In this document: piece after piece, positions 19,162 to 28,923 of the stretch
Layout of the letters: each line of letters opens with the position of its first letter
Position numbering within the stretch: the stretch's first letter is position 1
Notes under the pieces: model-generated
The model's database searches: none
Seen by the model: the letters and a program-made list of their open reading frames with translations, nothing else
Told to the model about the DNA's origin: nothing
Translations under genes and position numbers: made by a program
Assembly: GCA_904419785.1 (NCBI GenBank)
Contig: CAJFSY010000006.1
Span: 124,001-188,000 of the forward strand
Reading direction: 5' to 3'
Length of the DNA stretch: 64,000 nt
From: an uncultured Neglectibacter sp.
GTDB lineage: Bacteria > Bacillota > Clostridia > Oscillospirales > Acutalibacteraceae

Positions 19162-19679
19162 ACGCTCTCTTCCTTTCTTTCTTCCGGCACGTCTTCCGAA
19201 AGGAATTTGTTCTGGTCAAGATTTTTCGTCATCTTCTCTACCATAGAATAGAAAGCCGCGGCTTCCTCTTTGGTGATCCCTTGGCAAAGCTGGTTAAAAA
19301 ATTCTTTGCGGGCCGCCACCAGTTTTTTTACCAAGTCCTGGGCAGGCGGCAGCAGCCTCAGCCGTACTACCCGCCGGTCCAGCTTATCCTGGCAAGCTTC
19401 AATCATGCCCCGTTTTACCAGCTGGTCCACCGCTTTGCTCACCAAGGAACGGGGCATCCCCCGCACACGGCTGATATCCCGTGCGGTATCGAATTTTCCC
19501 CGCTCTAAAAACAGCAGCACTTCGATCTCGTTCTGGGTCAGCCCCTCTTCCCGCACCGCTTCTCGTAAAGCCGTACGAACACTGCGCCGAACCAGCATCA
19601 TCACTACCGCCAGGTTATCTTCCATTCCCATGGGTCGTTGTTCCTGTCCCAACCTCTTCGCTCCTTTCGCCGCAAACAA
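19158..19679 (-). CDS. MarR-family transcriptional regulator
   Basis: EGLTQNEIEVLLFLERGKFDTARDISRVRGMPRSLVSKAVDQLVKRGMIE winged helix; exact start uncertain (TTG or ATG alternatives). Confidence 0.9.
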   Translation of the reverse strand: MFAAKGAKRLGQEQRPMGMEDNLAVVMMLVRRSVRTALREAVREEGLTQNEIEVLLFLERGKFDTARDISRVRGMPRSLVSKAVDQLVKRGMIEACQDKLDRRVVRLRLLPPAQDLVKKLVAARKEFFNQLCQGITKEEAAAFYSMVEKMTKNLDQNKFLSEDVPEERKEESV

Positions 19680-19903
19680 GTTTTGTTTTAAATTGTTTCA
19701 TTTTGAACTTTTCGCAAAGTGAATTATATCACCGGCGCTATAGTAGTGTCAACCGCTGTCGGAAGTATTTCAAAATTCTTTACAAATTCCACGCCGCCCT
19801 CCTTTTCCCAACCCACATCGAAAGAACTTTCGCAAGGAAAACCTTGCCTTTTGCTCAGAAAACCCGTATGATGGAAAGCAGAAGAAAGGAGTGGGCAACA
19901 ACT

Positions 19904-20851
19904 ATGAAATTTTATGCCGGCATCGATATCGGAGGCACCAAGGTGGCCCTGGGTGTTTTCGGGGAAGATAAGACCTTGTTGGGAAAACGGAAATTCCCCT
20001 CTGACCCTTCCCTCTCAGGGGAAGAATTTTTCCAGCGCACCGTAGAGGTTCTGAAAGAACTTTTAGAAGAGCTTTCCCTGCCCTTGGATGGGCTGGCGGG
20101 AGTAGGCGTGGGCCTGCCCTGCATGGTGCGGTATCCCCAGGGGGAAGTGGTGCTTTGCGCCATGCTGCCCGCCCTTAACGGATTTGGGGTGAAAGCCTGC
20201 TTGGAAAACCTTCTGCCCGGCGTGCAGGTGGAAGTGGACAACGACGCTCACTGCGCGGCTTTGGCAGAATCCCGCCACGGCGCGGGGATCGGCCGGCCCC
20301 ACATGCTCTACTGCCCGGTAAGCACAGGGCTTTCCTCGGGCCTCATTCTGGATGGCAGGCTCTTCCGGGGAAGCAACGGCTTTGCCGGGGAAAGCGGCCA
20401 CACCATCGTTACCCCCGGAGCAGGCATCCCCTGTGGCTGCGGGAATACCGGGTGCATCCAGTCGTATTCTTCGGGCGGCATGATCGTCCGGCACATCCGC
20501 AAGTGGATCGAAAACGGGGAAGAAACTTTGATGACCCAGCTGGCAGGCTCCCCGGAGAAAATCGACGCCCGGCACCTGGAAATGGCCGCCCGCGCAGGAG
20601 ACCCCATGGCCCTGCGGGCGCTGGATCAAATGGCCTTATACCTGGGGATATGGGTATTCAACCTGTACATGACCCTGAACATCGACTGTTTCGTGTTTGG
20701 CGGAGGGCTGGTGAATATGGGAGACTTGCTGTTCGGCCGGATACGGAAGGTGTTCGATTCTTACCGGCAGACAGAAGAACCGGTAGATTTCCTGTTTGCC
20801 CAGTGCGGCCAGGATGCCGGTATCTTAGGAGCCCTGGAACTGTTGTTTTAA
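19904..20851 (+). CDS. ROK-family sugar kinase
   Basis: YAGIDIGGTKVALGVFGED; GESGHTIVTPGAGIPCGCGNTGCIQSYSSG ROK signature; start moved to ATG 19904. Confidence 0.92.
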   Translation: MKFYAGIDIGGTKVALGVFGEDKTLLGKRKFPSDPSLSGEEFFQRTVEVLKELLEELSLPLDGLAGVGVGLPCMVRYPQGEVVLCAMLPALNGFGVKACLENLLPGVQVEVDNDAHCAALAESRHGAGIGRPHMLYCPVSTGLSSGLILDGRLFRGSNGFAGESGHTIVTPGAGIPCGCGNTGCIQSYSSGGMIVRHIRKWIENGEETLMTQLAGSPEKIDARHLEMAARAGDPMALRALDQMALYLGIWVFNLYMTLNIDCFVFGGGLVNMGDLLFGRIRKVFDSYRQTEEPVDFLFAQCGQDAGILGALELLF

Positions 20852-20901
20852 GCGTTCCATGCAACACGCAAACTCATAGTAAAAGCTTACAATCAAGAAT
20901 A

Positions 20902-20957
20902 GAAAAAGCCCAGGAACCGGAGGAGCGCCGCTCTTTTCCGGTTCCCGGGCTTTCTTC
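20902..20957. terminator. Bidirectional terminator between ROK kinase and GH27
   Basis: AAAGCCCaGGAACCGGA...TCCGGTTCCCGGGCTTT stem. Confidence 0.8.
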
Positions 20958-20998
20958 ATCATGCGATTCTTTTCTGCTGGATTCTATAAAGCCGGCTC

Positions 20999-22321
20999 TT
21001 ATTTCGTCAGCTTATACACCACAGCGCCGTGAGGAGCGATCACAGCGCCTACCTTTTCCGCCGCGGAGCCTTTCTCTTCCCCGGCCCACAGGTCGCGGAC
21101 CTGGTATGTTCCGGAAAGTTCCAGCTCTTCAAAGCAGGCGGTCACTTCACGCTCTTCATCAGACAAGTTGAACAACGCCACATACACGCCGCCGTCCTCC
21201 GAATCCACGCTCTTCCAGGCGCAGGTCCGCTCTGTGCGGTAGACTTGGTGGGCGCCTGTGCCCAAACGGTGCATCCGCAGGATATCCTTATTGGTCAGCA
21301 GGGACAGGGTGAACGAATCGTTGTCCCGCATTTCCCCGCCCATGATCAAGGGCGAACGGAAGATGCACCACAAGCTCATCATGGTGATCTGCTCTTCTTT
21401 GGTGAACTGGGTCCAATATTCTCCCCGTTCTTCACCCGAGTCCCCTCTCCAGTTCCTCAAGTGCAGCCGAATGCTCCCGATAGGAAGCATATCACAGTCT
21501 GGCCAGCACCCTGGGGACACCTGCCGTTCCCACACCTCGCAGCGCTCGAACATGGCCAGCAGCAATTCCCACTGGTCCCAAAAGTCGTCGGTGATCCGCC
21601 ACATGTTGGCGTTTTGCCGCAAGTGCCACGCTTTTTCGATCACTGCCGGTCCCGGAGAAAGGCTCAGCACCATGTCGCGGCCGCACTTATCGATGGCCTT
21701 GCGGATCATCTCGATCTCTTTCTCCGCCGAATAAGGGTCGTTGGGGTAGGCGTTGGTGTTGCAGATATCGTCTACCTTGACGAAATCCACACCCCAGGAA
21801 GCGTAAAGCTCAAAAATAGAATCGTAATAAGCCTGAGCCCCTTCTTGTTCGGCGTCGATGCCGTACATATCGGTGTTCCAGCGGCAGACGGAAGCGCTGG
21901 CGGCGATCTTGTCGCAAGTGGTGTTCGTCCCTTTTACGGGCAGATGCTTGTGCACCGCCAGCCTGGGCACGCCCCGCATAATATGGATACCGAATTTCAA
22001 CCCCAGGCTGTGGATCTTGTCCGCAATGGGCCCGAAGCCTTTGCCGTCCGCCGCCGAGGGAAACCGCTCCGGAGCGGGGAGCTGCCGGCCATACTCATCC
22101 AGCGTCAGCCAGGCGAAAGGAATATAATAAGGGCTCACCTTTCCCGCCGTGGGCTCGGACCACTGGATATCGCACACCACATATTCCCAGCCGTATTCCT
22201 TTAAATGGTCGGCCATATACTGGGCATTGCCCAAAAGCTGTTCCTCATTCACAGAGGGGCCGTAGCAGTCCCAGCTGTTCCAACCCATAGGCGGAGTCAG
22301 CGCTACCATGTCTTTTTTCAT
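20999..22321 (-). CDS. Glycoside hydrolase family 27 (alpha-galactosidase-like)
   Basis: LTPPMGWNSWDCYG, VDFVKVDDIC, WPDCDMLPIG; start moved to the ATG with RBS GGGAGG. Confidence 0.88.
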   Translation of the reverse strand: MKKDMVALTPPMGWNSWDCYGPSVNEEQLLGNAQYMADHLKEYGWEYVVCDIQWSEPTAGKVSPYYIPFAWLTLDEYGRQLPAPERFPSAADGKGFGPIADKIHSLGLKFGIHIMRGVPRLAVHKHLPVKGTNTTCDKIAASASVCRWNTDMYGIDAEQEGAQAYYDSIFELYASWGVDFVKVDDICNTNAYPNDPYSAEKEIEMIRKAIDKCGRDMVLSLSPGPAVIEKAWHLRQNANMWRITDDFWDQWELLLAMFERCEVWERQVSPGCWPDCDMLPIGSIRLHLRNWRGDSGEERGEYWTQFTKEEQITMMSLWCIFRSPLIMGGEMRDNDSFTLSLLTNKDILRMHRLGTGAHQVYRTERTCAWKSVDSEDGGVYVALFNLSDEEREVTACFEELELSGTYQVRDLWAGEEKGSAAEKVGAVIAPHGAVVYKLTK

Positions 22322-22362
22322 CGATAATCCTCCCAAAACCTTGATTTATACATTGTGCCTCT

Positions 22363-23433
22363 TTACACAGAGACCCGCTCGATAAAGCCCCAGTCTAAAA
22401 CCACGCTTTTTTCTTCTCTTCCGTTCATCATGCTGATAAGCTTACGGGCAGCGCAAGCCCCCAGCTGTTCTTTTAAATGATCAAAGGAGGTTAAGCCCGG
22501 CGCGGCCAACTCTCCCAACGGGCTGTTGTCAAAGCTGATCAAGGCCATATCCTCAGGCACTTTCAACCCATGCCCGGCCAGGGCACGCTCCAGCTTGACA
22601 GCCACCTCGTCGTTATAACACACCACCGCCGTACACTGGGAAAGGTTCTCCAGCAGCCTGGAAATGCCATATTCATCACTGAGCAGATTCTCCCGGCTCT
22701 CCGAATTGAACCAGGCTACCCACTCATCCTTCAATGCCAGCCCATTTTTCAAAAGCCCCTGGGTATAGCCGTCATACCGGCCCAAGCCCTGCATATCGTC
22801 GTTTTTGAAAATGCCCCCGATCTTCCGGTGACCTTTGGAAACAAGATATTCCACCGCGTCGAACCCGCCCTGGCAGTCGTCCATGGTGACGGACACACAA
22901 TCCCGCAACGCAGGATAATAGCTGTTGAAAAACACCACCGGTATGCCCATATCCCGCAGCTTCTCATATAAAGGCAGGTTGGGATTGGGCAGGGCGGTCT
23001 TGGTCCCTTCCACGATCAAACCATCCAGCTGCTTTTCCATGCAGTCCTTCAAAATACGGCGCTCGTTGTCCACTCGGTTCATGGTGGCGGAAAGCATGGG
23101 GAAAAAACCTTCTTCAGAAAGCTGGCCCTCGATGCCCCGAAGGATGGACGGGAAAATGTACTCGCTGATATAGGTGGCGATCACGCCCACGTTCCAGGAA
23201 CGCTTGCGTCTGGGCTCTAATTTGCGCACATAAGTGCCGCTTCCCTGGCGGCGCTCGATAAGCCCCTCACGTTCCAGCATGGAGAGGGCCTGGCGCACTG
23301 TCTGCCGGCTGATGCCGAACTCCTGCGCCATTTCGTTTTCCCCGGAAAGCCGCTGGCCATCCTGGTACACGCCACGGACGATGTTTTCCTTCAGTTGGTT
23401 GAACAACTGGACATACTTCGCTTTTTCTTTCAT
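22363..23433 (-). CDS. GntR-HTH / LacI-type ligand-binding transcriptional regulator
   Basis: RLSGENEMAQEFGISRQTVRQALSMLEREGLIERRQGSGTYV plus periplasmic-binding-like domain. Confidence 0.9.
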   Translation of the reverse strand: MKEKAKYVQLFNQLKENIVRGVYQDGQRLSGENEMAQEFGISRQTVRQALSMLEREGLIERRQGSGTYVRKLEPRRKRSWNVGVIATYISEYIFPSILRGIEGQLSEEGFFPMLSATMNRVDNERRILKDCMEKQLDGLIVEGTKTALPNPNLPLYEKLRDMGIPVVFFNSYYPALRDCVSVTMDDCQGGFDAVEYLVSKGHRKIGGIFKNDDMQGLGRYDGYTQGLLKNGLALKDEWVAWFNSESRENLLSDEYGISRLLENLSQCTAVVCYNDEVAVKLERALAGHGLKVPEDMALISFDNSPLGELAAPGLTSFDHLKEQLGACAARKLISMMNGREEKSVVLDWGFIERVSV

Positions 23434-23595
23434 GACGCACCCTCTTTTCACCTGCGGCGCCTGGTTTGTTTTCAGCGCCGCCACAGCCGGAAAGGAACCT
23501 TTTAAAAGTTGTACTTACATTTTACGAAATCCCCCTACAGATGTCAAGGCGGGATAAAAAGATTCCTTCCGCGGCCTATTCTTTATAGCTCATTT

Positions 23596-24015
23596 TTATT
23601 TGGCCGATAACACTTCCGAAATCCGCTGGTGGTATGGGGGACAGGCTTTTTTCAACGAGACGGGCTTCCCGCCTTTTCCCAAAAAGCAGTGTTCTGTCCT
23701 CCCCAGGCACCGCACCGTCTTGGAAGCCTTGTCCCTGACCACATAAGAAAAGGCGATGCGGGTGCCGGTATAGCTTTCCACCTGGGTCTCGATCTCCACG
23801 GTTTCTCCAAACCTTGTCATGGAACGGTATTCCGCCTGGGCTTTCAGCACGGGGCTCATTACCCCCAGTTCTTCCATTTGGGCGTAACCGAATCCCCCCT
23901 GGTCCATCAGCCAGGTGCGGGCTTCCTCAAACCAGCGGATATAGTTGGAATGGTGGACACAATCCATTTTGTCAGTCTCGTAATACTGCACTTTATGTTC
24001 ATAAACAACAGGCAT
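23596..24015 (-). CDS. Acyl-CoA thioesterase (YbgC/FcbC 4HBT family)
   Basis: VQYYETDKMDCVHHSNYIRWFEEARTWLMDQ hot-dog signature; RBS AGGAGAGG before 24015. Confidence 0.9.
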   Translation of the reverse strand: MPVVYEHKVQYYETDKMDCVHHSNYIRWFEEARTWLMDQGGFGYAQMEELGVMSPVLKAQAEYRSMTRFGETVEIETQVESYTGTRIAFSYVVRDKASKTVRCLGRTEHCFLGKGGKPVSLKKACPPYHQRISEVLSAK

Positions 24016-24159
24016 CAAAATCCCTCTCCTTCCTGCTGCCCGTTTTTTTCTTATTTTATCACGCTGGCAGAAAAAATGGGAGCGGCTTCCTAAAAAATGC
24101 CACATACCGCCATTCCCGTGGCGCATACCTTTTTCCAGAGGTTGGACATGTGCAAAATA

Positions 24160-24188
24160 TTGATTTTTTAGTCGGAAAATGCTATTAT
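24160..24188 (+). promoter_or_regulatory. Promoter for activase gene (TTGATT-17-TATTAT)
   Basis: TTGATT 24160-24165, spacer 17, TATTAT 24183-24188. Confidence 0.55.
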
Positions 24189-24408
24189 GATTTCGTACAG
24201 CTTTTTAACAATCTCCATGTTATAAAATTTGAGAAATGTTTTTAAAAATGTTTTCTATCATGTGATTTTTATAGGATTTTTGATGTATTCATCTCAGGCG
24301 GAATGAATACTGGTTTTCAAAATGGCTGAAAGGGATTGTAAGAATATTTTCCATTTTGGGGAAGTGCATGAAAGCGCCTGTTTTACTTGGAAAGGATGAT
24401 TGCAAAGT

Positions 24409-27333
24409 ATGAAGATCGGTTTGGACGTGGGCTCTACCACCCTGAAATGTATGGTATACGACCGGCAGGGCCAGCCAATATACCAAGAATATGAGCGGCA
24501 CTATTCCCAAATCGCCGAAAAAGCTTCGGGGATGCTCTCCCGCATTCAGGAAAAATTCCCCCAGGAGAAACGGGCTTCCTTGTGCGTATCCGGCTCGGCG
24601 GGCATGGGACTGGCGGAGGACCTGGGCATTCCTTTTGTGCAGGAAGTTTACGCCACACGCACCGCCACCAAAAAGTACATACCCGATGCCGACGTGGTCA
24701 TCGAGTTGGGCGGTGAGGACGCGAAGATACTGTTCCTTTCCGGCTCCATGGAAGTGCGCATGAACGGCTCCTGTGCCGGCGGCACCGGGGCGTTTATCGA
24801 TCAAATGGCCACCCTGCTGAACATCACCCCCACGGAACTCAACGACATCGCCGGGCAGAGCCAGCGCTCTTACAGCATTGCTTCCCGGTGCGGCGTGTTC
24901 GCCAAATCGGATATTCAGGCCCTTTTAAACCAGGGCGCCCAGAAAAACGACATCGCACAAAGCATTCTCATCGCCGTGGTGAACCAGACCATTGCCGGTT
25001 TGGCCCAAGGCCGTGAGATCGAGGGCAAGGTGGTATACCTGGGCGGACCGCTGACGTTCTTTTCCCAGCTTCGCGCCGCTTTCGACCGCATTCTGGGCGT
25101 TTCCGGAATATGCCCGGAAAACTCCCTGTACTACGTGGCGGCAGGCGCCGCCTTGGCCAATACGGGAGAGGAATTCGACCTTGCCGAGATCACCCAGCGC
25201 ATTGCCAATTACAGTTCCAGCCATCACTACCAAAGCAGCGCTGCCCTGTTCCACGACGAAGAGGAATATGAGGAGTTTACCCAGCGCCACCAGAAGGACA
25301 GCGTCCCCACCGACGCCCCCCTCTTAGAGGACAAGATTGCTTATGTGGGCATCGACGCCGGTTCTACCACACTGAAAGCCGTAGCGATCAACTCCAACGA
25401 GGAGATCATCTACTCCCGGTATCTGCCCAACTCCGGCAACCCAGTTCCCCTGGCACGAGATTTCCTCACAGACCTGTATGAGAAATTCCCGGATATCCAG
25501 ATACGCTCTTCCGCTTCTACCGGTTACGGGGAAGAGATCATCAAAAATGCCTTTGGCCTGGATATGGGCATTGTGGAAACCATCGCCCACTTTACCGCCG
25601 CCAAGAAATTCGACCCTCAGGTGGATTTTATCATCGACATCGGCGGCCAGGATATCAAATGCTTTAAGATCAAAAACGGCACCATCGATAACATCTTCTT
25701 GAACGAAGCGTGTTCTTCCGGGTGCGGGTCCTTTTTGCAGACCTTCGCCGGGGCCTTGGGCTATCAAATGGCAGATTTCGCCAAGTGCGGCCTGTTCGCC
25801 GACAGCCCCGTGGATTTGGGCTCCCGCTGCACAGTGTTTATGAACTCTTCAGTAAAGCAGGCCCAGAAAGACGGCGCCACCATCGAGAACATCTCTGCCG
25901 GCCTTTCCATGAGCGTGGTGAAAAACGCTTTGTACAAGGTCATCCGGGTCACCGACGCCAAAAGCCTTGGGGACCACATTGTAGTGCAGGGCGGCACCTT
26001 CTTAAACGACGCGGTGCTGCGGGCTTTTGAGAAGGAAATCGGCAAGTATGTGATCCGGCCTTCCGTTGCCGGGCTGATGGGCGCTTACGGCGCGGCGCTG
26101 TACTCCAAAGAGAAGGGCCGGGGCCAAAGCGGGATCATCGGGCCACAAGAGCTGAAAAACTTCACCCACGAAGTGAAGGCCATCACCTGCAACGGCTGCG
26201 AGAACCACTGCCGCCTGACAGTGAACACATTTGGGGGCGGCGCCCGGTACATTGCCGGCAACCGCTGTGACAAACCCTTGAAAAAACAGAACTCTGCCAC
26301 CCAATATAACTTATACGACTATAAAAAGCAGCTTTTGGCCTCTTACGCTGCCTGTGACGGCCCCCGGGGAGTCATCGGCATCCCCATGGGCCTGAACATG
26401 TTCGAGCTGCTCCCCTTCTGGTACACCTTCTTTACCAAGCTGGGCTTCGGGGTGGTCCATTCGCCCGAGTCCGACCGGAAGCTGTATTTCCGGGGCCAGC
26501 ACACCATCCCCTCAGATACGGTGTGTTATCCCGCCAAGCTGATGCACGGCCACATCGAGGCGCTGCTGGATATGAAGCCCGACGCCATCTTCTACCCCTG
26601 CATGAGCTACAACCTGGATGAGCATCTGGGGGACAATCACTACAACTGCCCGGTGGTGGCCTATTATCCCGAAGTGCTGGACGCCAACATCGCGGCGCTG
26701 GAAAACGTGAAATTCATCTACGACTATGTGGGACTGCACCGGCGGAAAGATTTCCCCGGCAAGATGACCAACATCCTGGCCCAGTACTTCGACCCCATTC
26801 CGGAAAAAGAAGTGAAAGCCGCTTCCGACGCGGCCTATGAGGAATACTTCGCCCACATGGAGCGTATCCACAAAAAAGGCCGGGAATACCTGGCCCTGGC
26901 AAAAGAGAAGAACCTGCCGGTAATTATTCTTTCCGGCCGGCCTTACCATTTGGATTCGGAGATCAACCACGGCATCGACAAGCTGATCTGCGAGTGCGGC
27001 GCTGTGGTTGTGACCGAGGATTCCGTCAGCGAACTGGAGACAAAGTTCCCCACCGGGGTTTTGAACCAGTGGACGTATCACGCCCGGCTCTACGCCGCCG
27101 CCAAATACGTGGTAGACAGCGGCGACAAGCGGATAAACCTGGTGCAGCTTGTTTCCTTCGGCTGCGGTGTGGACGCCATCACCGGCGACGAGGTCCGCTC
27201 TATTTTGGAAAGCGGCGACCGCATCTACACCCAGATCAAGATCGACGAGATCACTAACCTGGGCGCTGTGCGCATTCGTTTGCGCAGCCTCTTCGCCGCC
27301 CTGGGGTTAGGCACCGAAGCCACTCCGGGCTGA
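24409..27333 (+). CDS. Acyl-CoA dehydratase activase (two BcrAD/BadFG/HgdC ATPase domains) fused to DUF2229
   Basis: GLDVGSTTLK and GIDAGSTTLK repeated ASKHA domains; Cys motifs NGSCAGGTGAF/SRCGVF and NEACSSGCGSF/SRCTVF; CNGCENHC; C-terminal IGIPMGLNMFELLPFWYTFFTKLGF (DUF2229). Confidence 0.9.
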   Translation: MKIGLDVGSTTLKCMVYDRQGQPIYQEYERHYSQIAEKASGMLSRIQEKFPQEKRASLCVSGSAGMGLAEDLGIPFVQEVYATRTATKKYIPDADVVIELGGEDAKILFLSGSMEVRMNGSCAGGTGAFIDQMATLLNITPTELNDIAGQSQRSYSIASRCGVFAKSDIQALLNQGAQKNDIAQSILIAVVNQTIAGLAQGREIEGKVVYLGGPLTFFSQLRAAFDRILGVSGICPENSLYYVAAGAALANTGEEFDLAEITQRIANYSSSHHYQSSAALFHDEEEYEEFTQRHQKDSVPTDAPLLEDKIAYVGIDAGSTTLKAVAINSNEEIIYSRYLPNSGNPVPLARDFLTDLYEKFPDIQIRSSASTGYGEEIIKNAFGLDMGIVETIAHFTAAKKFDPQVDFIIDIGGQDIKCFKIKNGTIDNIFLNEACSSGCGSFLQTFAGALGYQMADFAKCGLFADSPVDLGSRCTVFMNSSVKQAQKDGATIENISAGLSMSVVKNALYKVIRVTDAKSLGDHIVVQGGTFLNDAVLRAFEKEIGKYVIRPSVAGLMGAYGAALYSKEKGRGQSGIIGPQELKNFTHEVKAITCNGCENHCRLTVNTFGGGARYIAGNRCDKPLKKQNSATQYNLYDYKKQLLASYAACDGPRGVIGIPMGLNMFELLPFWYTFFTKLGFGVVHSPESDRKLYFRGQHTIPSDTVCYPAKLMHGHIEALLDMKPDAIFYPCMSYNLDEHLGDNHYNCPVVAYYPEVLDANIAALENVKFIYDYVGLHRRKDFPGKMTNILAQYFDPIPEKEVKAASDAAYEEYFAHMERIHKKGREYLALAKEKNLPVIILSGRPYHLDSEINHGIDKLICECGAVVVTEDSVSELETKFPTGVLNQWTYHARLYAAAKYVVDSGDKRINLVQLVSFGCGVDAITGDEVRSILESGDRIYTQIKIDEITNLGAVRIRLRSLFAALGLGTEATPG

Positions 27334-27345
27334 GCCCGGTTTCAA

Positions 27346-27538
27346 GCCGCGCATTGGGCCGTTCGCTTTCGCTCAGGCTGTTCTGGACATCACCTCACGT
27401 CCGCGAGGGTTAACGGCAGCAAAGCGCGAGGGTACGAGTTTGATATTGCCAGAAACCGCGGACAGAAATTTTTGGGGGGTCCAGCGCACGACCCCGCGAC
27501 TTAAAAGTTCTTTGCTTACTTTCTTTCAAGAAAGTAAG
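27346..27538 (+). repeat. Modular intergenic repeat element, copy 1 (single, compact form)
   Basis: Shares ordered modules with the reverse complement of 36972-37452 and ends in CTTACTTTCT-TTCA-AGAAAGTAAG. Confidence 0.8.
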
Positions 27539-27556
27539 AGAAAGGAGACGCTTTCT

Positions 27557-28873
27557 ATGTCAGATAACCAGCACCGGGTAGAATTCACCCGGGAAATGAA
27601 AAAAGATTATACCATTATCACACCCAATATGGCGCCCATCCACTTTGAGCTGATCAAAAACGTGCTGGAAAGCTTCGGCTATCATATCGAACTGCTCCGC
27701 ACCCATGGCCGGGAGATCGTGGACGAGGGCTTAAAGTATGTGCACAACGACACCTGCTACCCGGCTCTGCTTTCCATCGGCCAGCTGATGCACGCCTTAC
27801 ACAGCGGCAAATACGACTTGCACAAGGTAGCTCTCATCATGACCCAGACGGGCGGCGGCTGCCGGGCTTCCAACTACATCCATTTGCTTCGCAAGGCCCT
27901 GAAAAAAGACGGCCTGGATTTTATCCCCGTTATTTCCGTGAACTTGTCTGGGCTGGAATCCAACCCCGGTTTCAAGATCACCCTGCCTATGCTGCGCCGG
28001 GCCATTGCCGCTTTAACTTACGGCGATTTGCTGATGCTGCTGAAAAACCAGACCAAGCCCTACGAAGTAACCCCCGGCGAAAGCGACGCCCTGGTGGACC
28101 AGTGGATCAAAAAGCTGACAAAGCTCTTTGAAGGGGGCAAAGCTTTCTCCCAGCGGGAGGTGCGGGCCTATTTTGACCAGATCACCCAAGCCTTTGCGGA
28201 TATCAAGCGCCGGGACGTGGTAAAAACCAAGGTAGGCGTGGTAGGGGAGATCTACGTGAAGTATTCGCCCCTGGCCAACAACGATCTGGAACAGTTCCTT
28301 TTCGAGCAGGATTGCGAAGTGATGGTGCCCGGCATCGTGGCGTTTATGATCTTCAAAGTAGATAACCGTTTGGAGGATATCCGCCTGTATGGCGGCAGCC
28401 AAGCGAAAAAACAGGTGTGCACCATGCTGAAATGGTACTTTACCAAGTTTGAGACAGACCTGATCGCCGCTGTGAAGAAATTCCCCCAGTTTACCGCTCC
28501 CGCGCCCTACGCCCATTTGAAAGAGCTTGCCGGAAAAGTCATCGGCTACGGCTGCAAGATGGGCGAAGGCTGGCTGCTCACCGCCGAGGCCATGGAACTG
28601 GTGGAAAGCGGCTATGGCAACGTGGTATGCGCCCAGCCCTTTGGCTGCCTGCCCAACCATATCGTAGGCAAGGGCATGATCCGCAAGGTGAAAAAAATCT
28701 ATCCCCAGGCCAATATCGTGCCTATCGATTATGATCCCAGCGCTACCCAGGTCAACCAGGAAAACCGCATCAAGCTGATGCTGGCCGTGGCCAGGGAATG
28801 CGCCGCTTCTTCCGACCAGCAGGACCAGGGACAGGGGAGCCCCTCTTCCCAGCCCGCGCCTGCTCAAGCATAA
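27557..28873 (+). CDS. 2-hydroxyacyl-CoA dehydratase-like protein (COG3581 type)
   Basis: VHNDTCYPALLSIGQLMHAL, TGGGCRASNYIHLLRKALKKDGL, VVCAQPFGCLPNHIVGKGMIRKVK; adjacent to activase; ATG 27557 with AAAGGAG RBS. Confidence 0.85.
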   Translation: MSDNQHRVEFTREMKKDYTIITPNMAPIHFELIKNVLESFGYHIELLRTHGREIVDEGLKYVHNDTCYPALLSIGQLMHALHSGKYDLHKVALIMTQTGGGCRASNYIHLLRKALKKDGLDFIPVISVNLSGLESNPGFKITLPMLRRAIAALTYGDLLMLLKNQTKPYEVTPGESDALVDQWIKKLTKLFEGGKAFSQREVRAYFDQITQAFADIKRRDVVKTKVGVVGEIYVKYSPLANNDLEQFLFEQDCEVMVPGIVAFMIFKVDNRLEDIRLYGGSQAKKQVCTMLKWYFTKFETDLIAAVKKFPQFTAPAPYAHLKELAGKVIGYGCKMGEGWLLTAEAMELVESGYGNVVCAQPFGCLPNHIVGKGMIRKVKKIYPQANIVPIDYDPSATQVNQENRIKLMLAVARECAASSDQQDQGQGSPSSQPAPAQA

Positions 28874-28923
28874 TCATTTATTTTTGGGAACTTTTCCACG
28901 GGAAAAGAGAGAGGATGTTGAAA

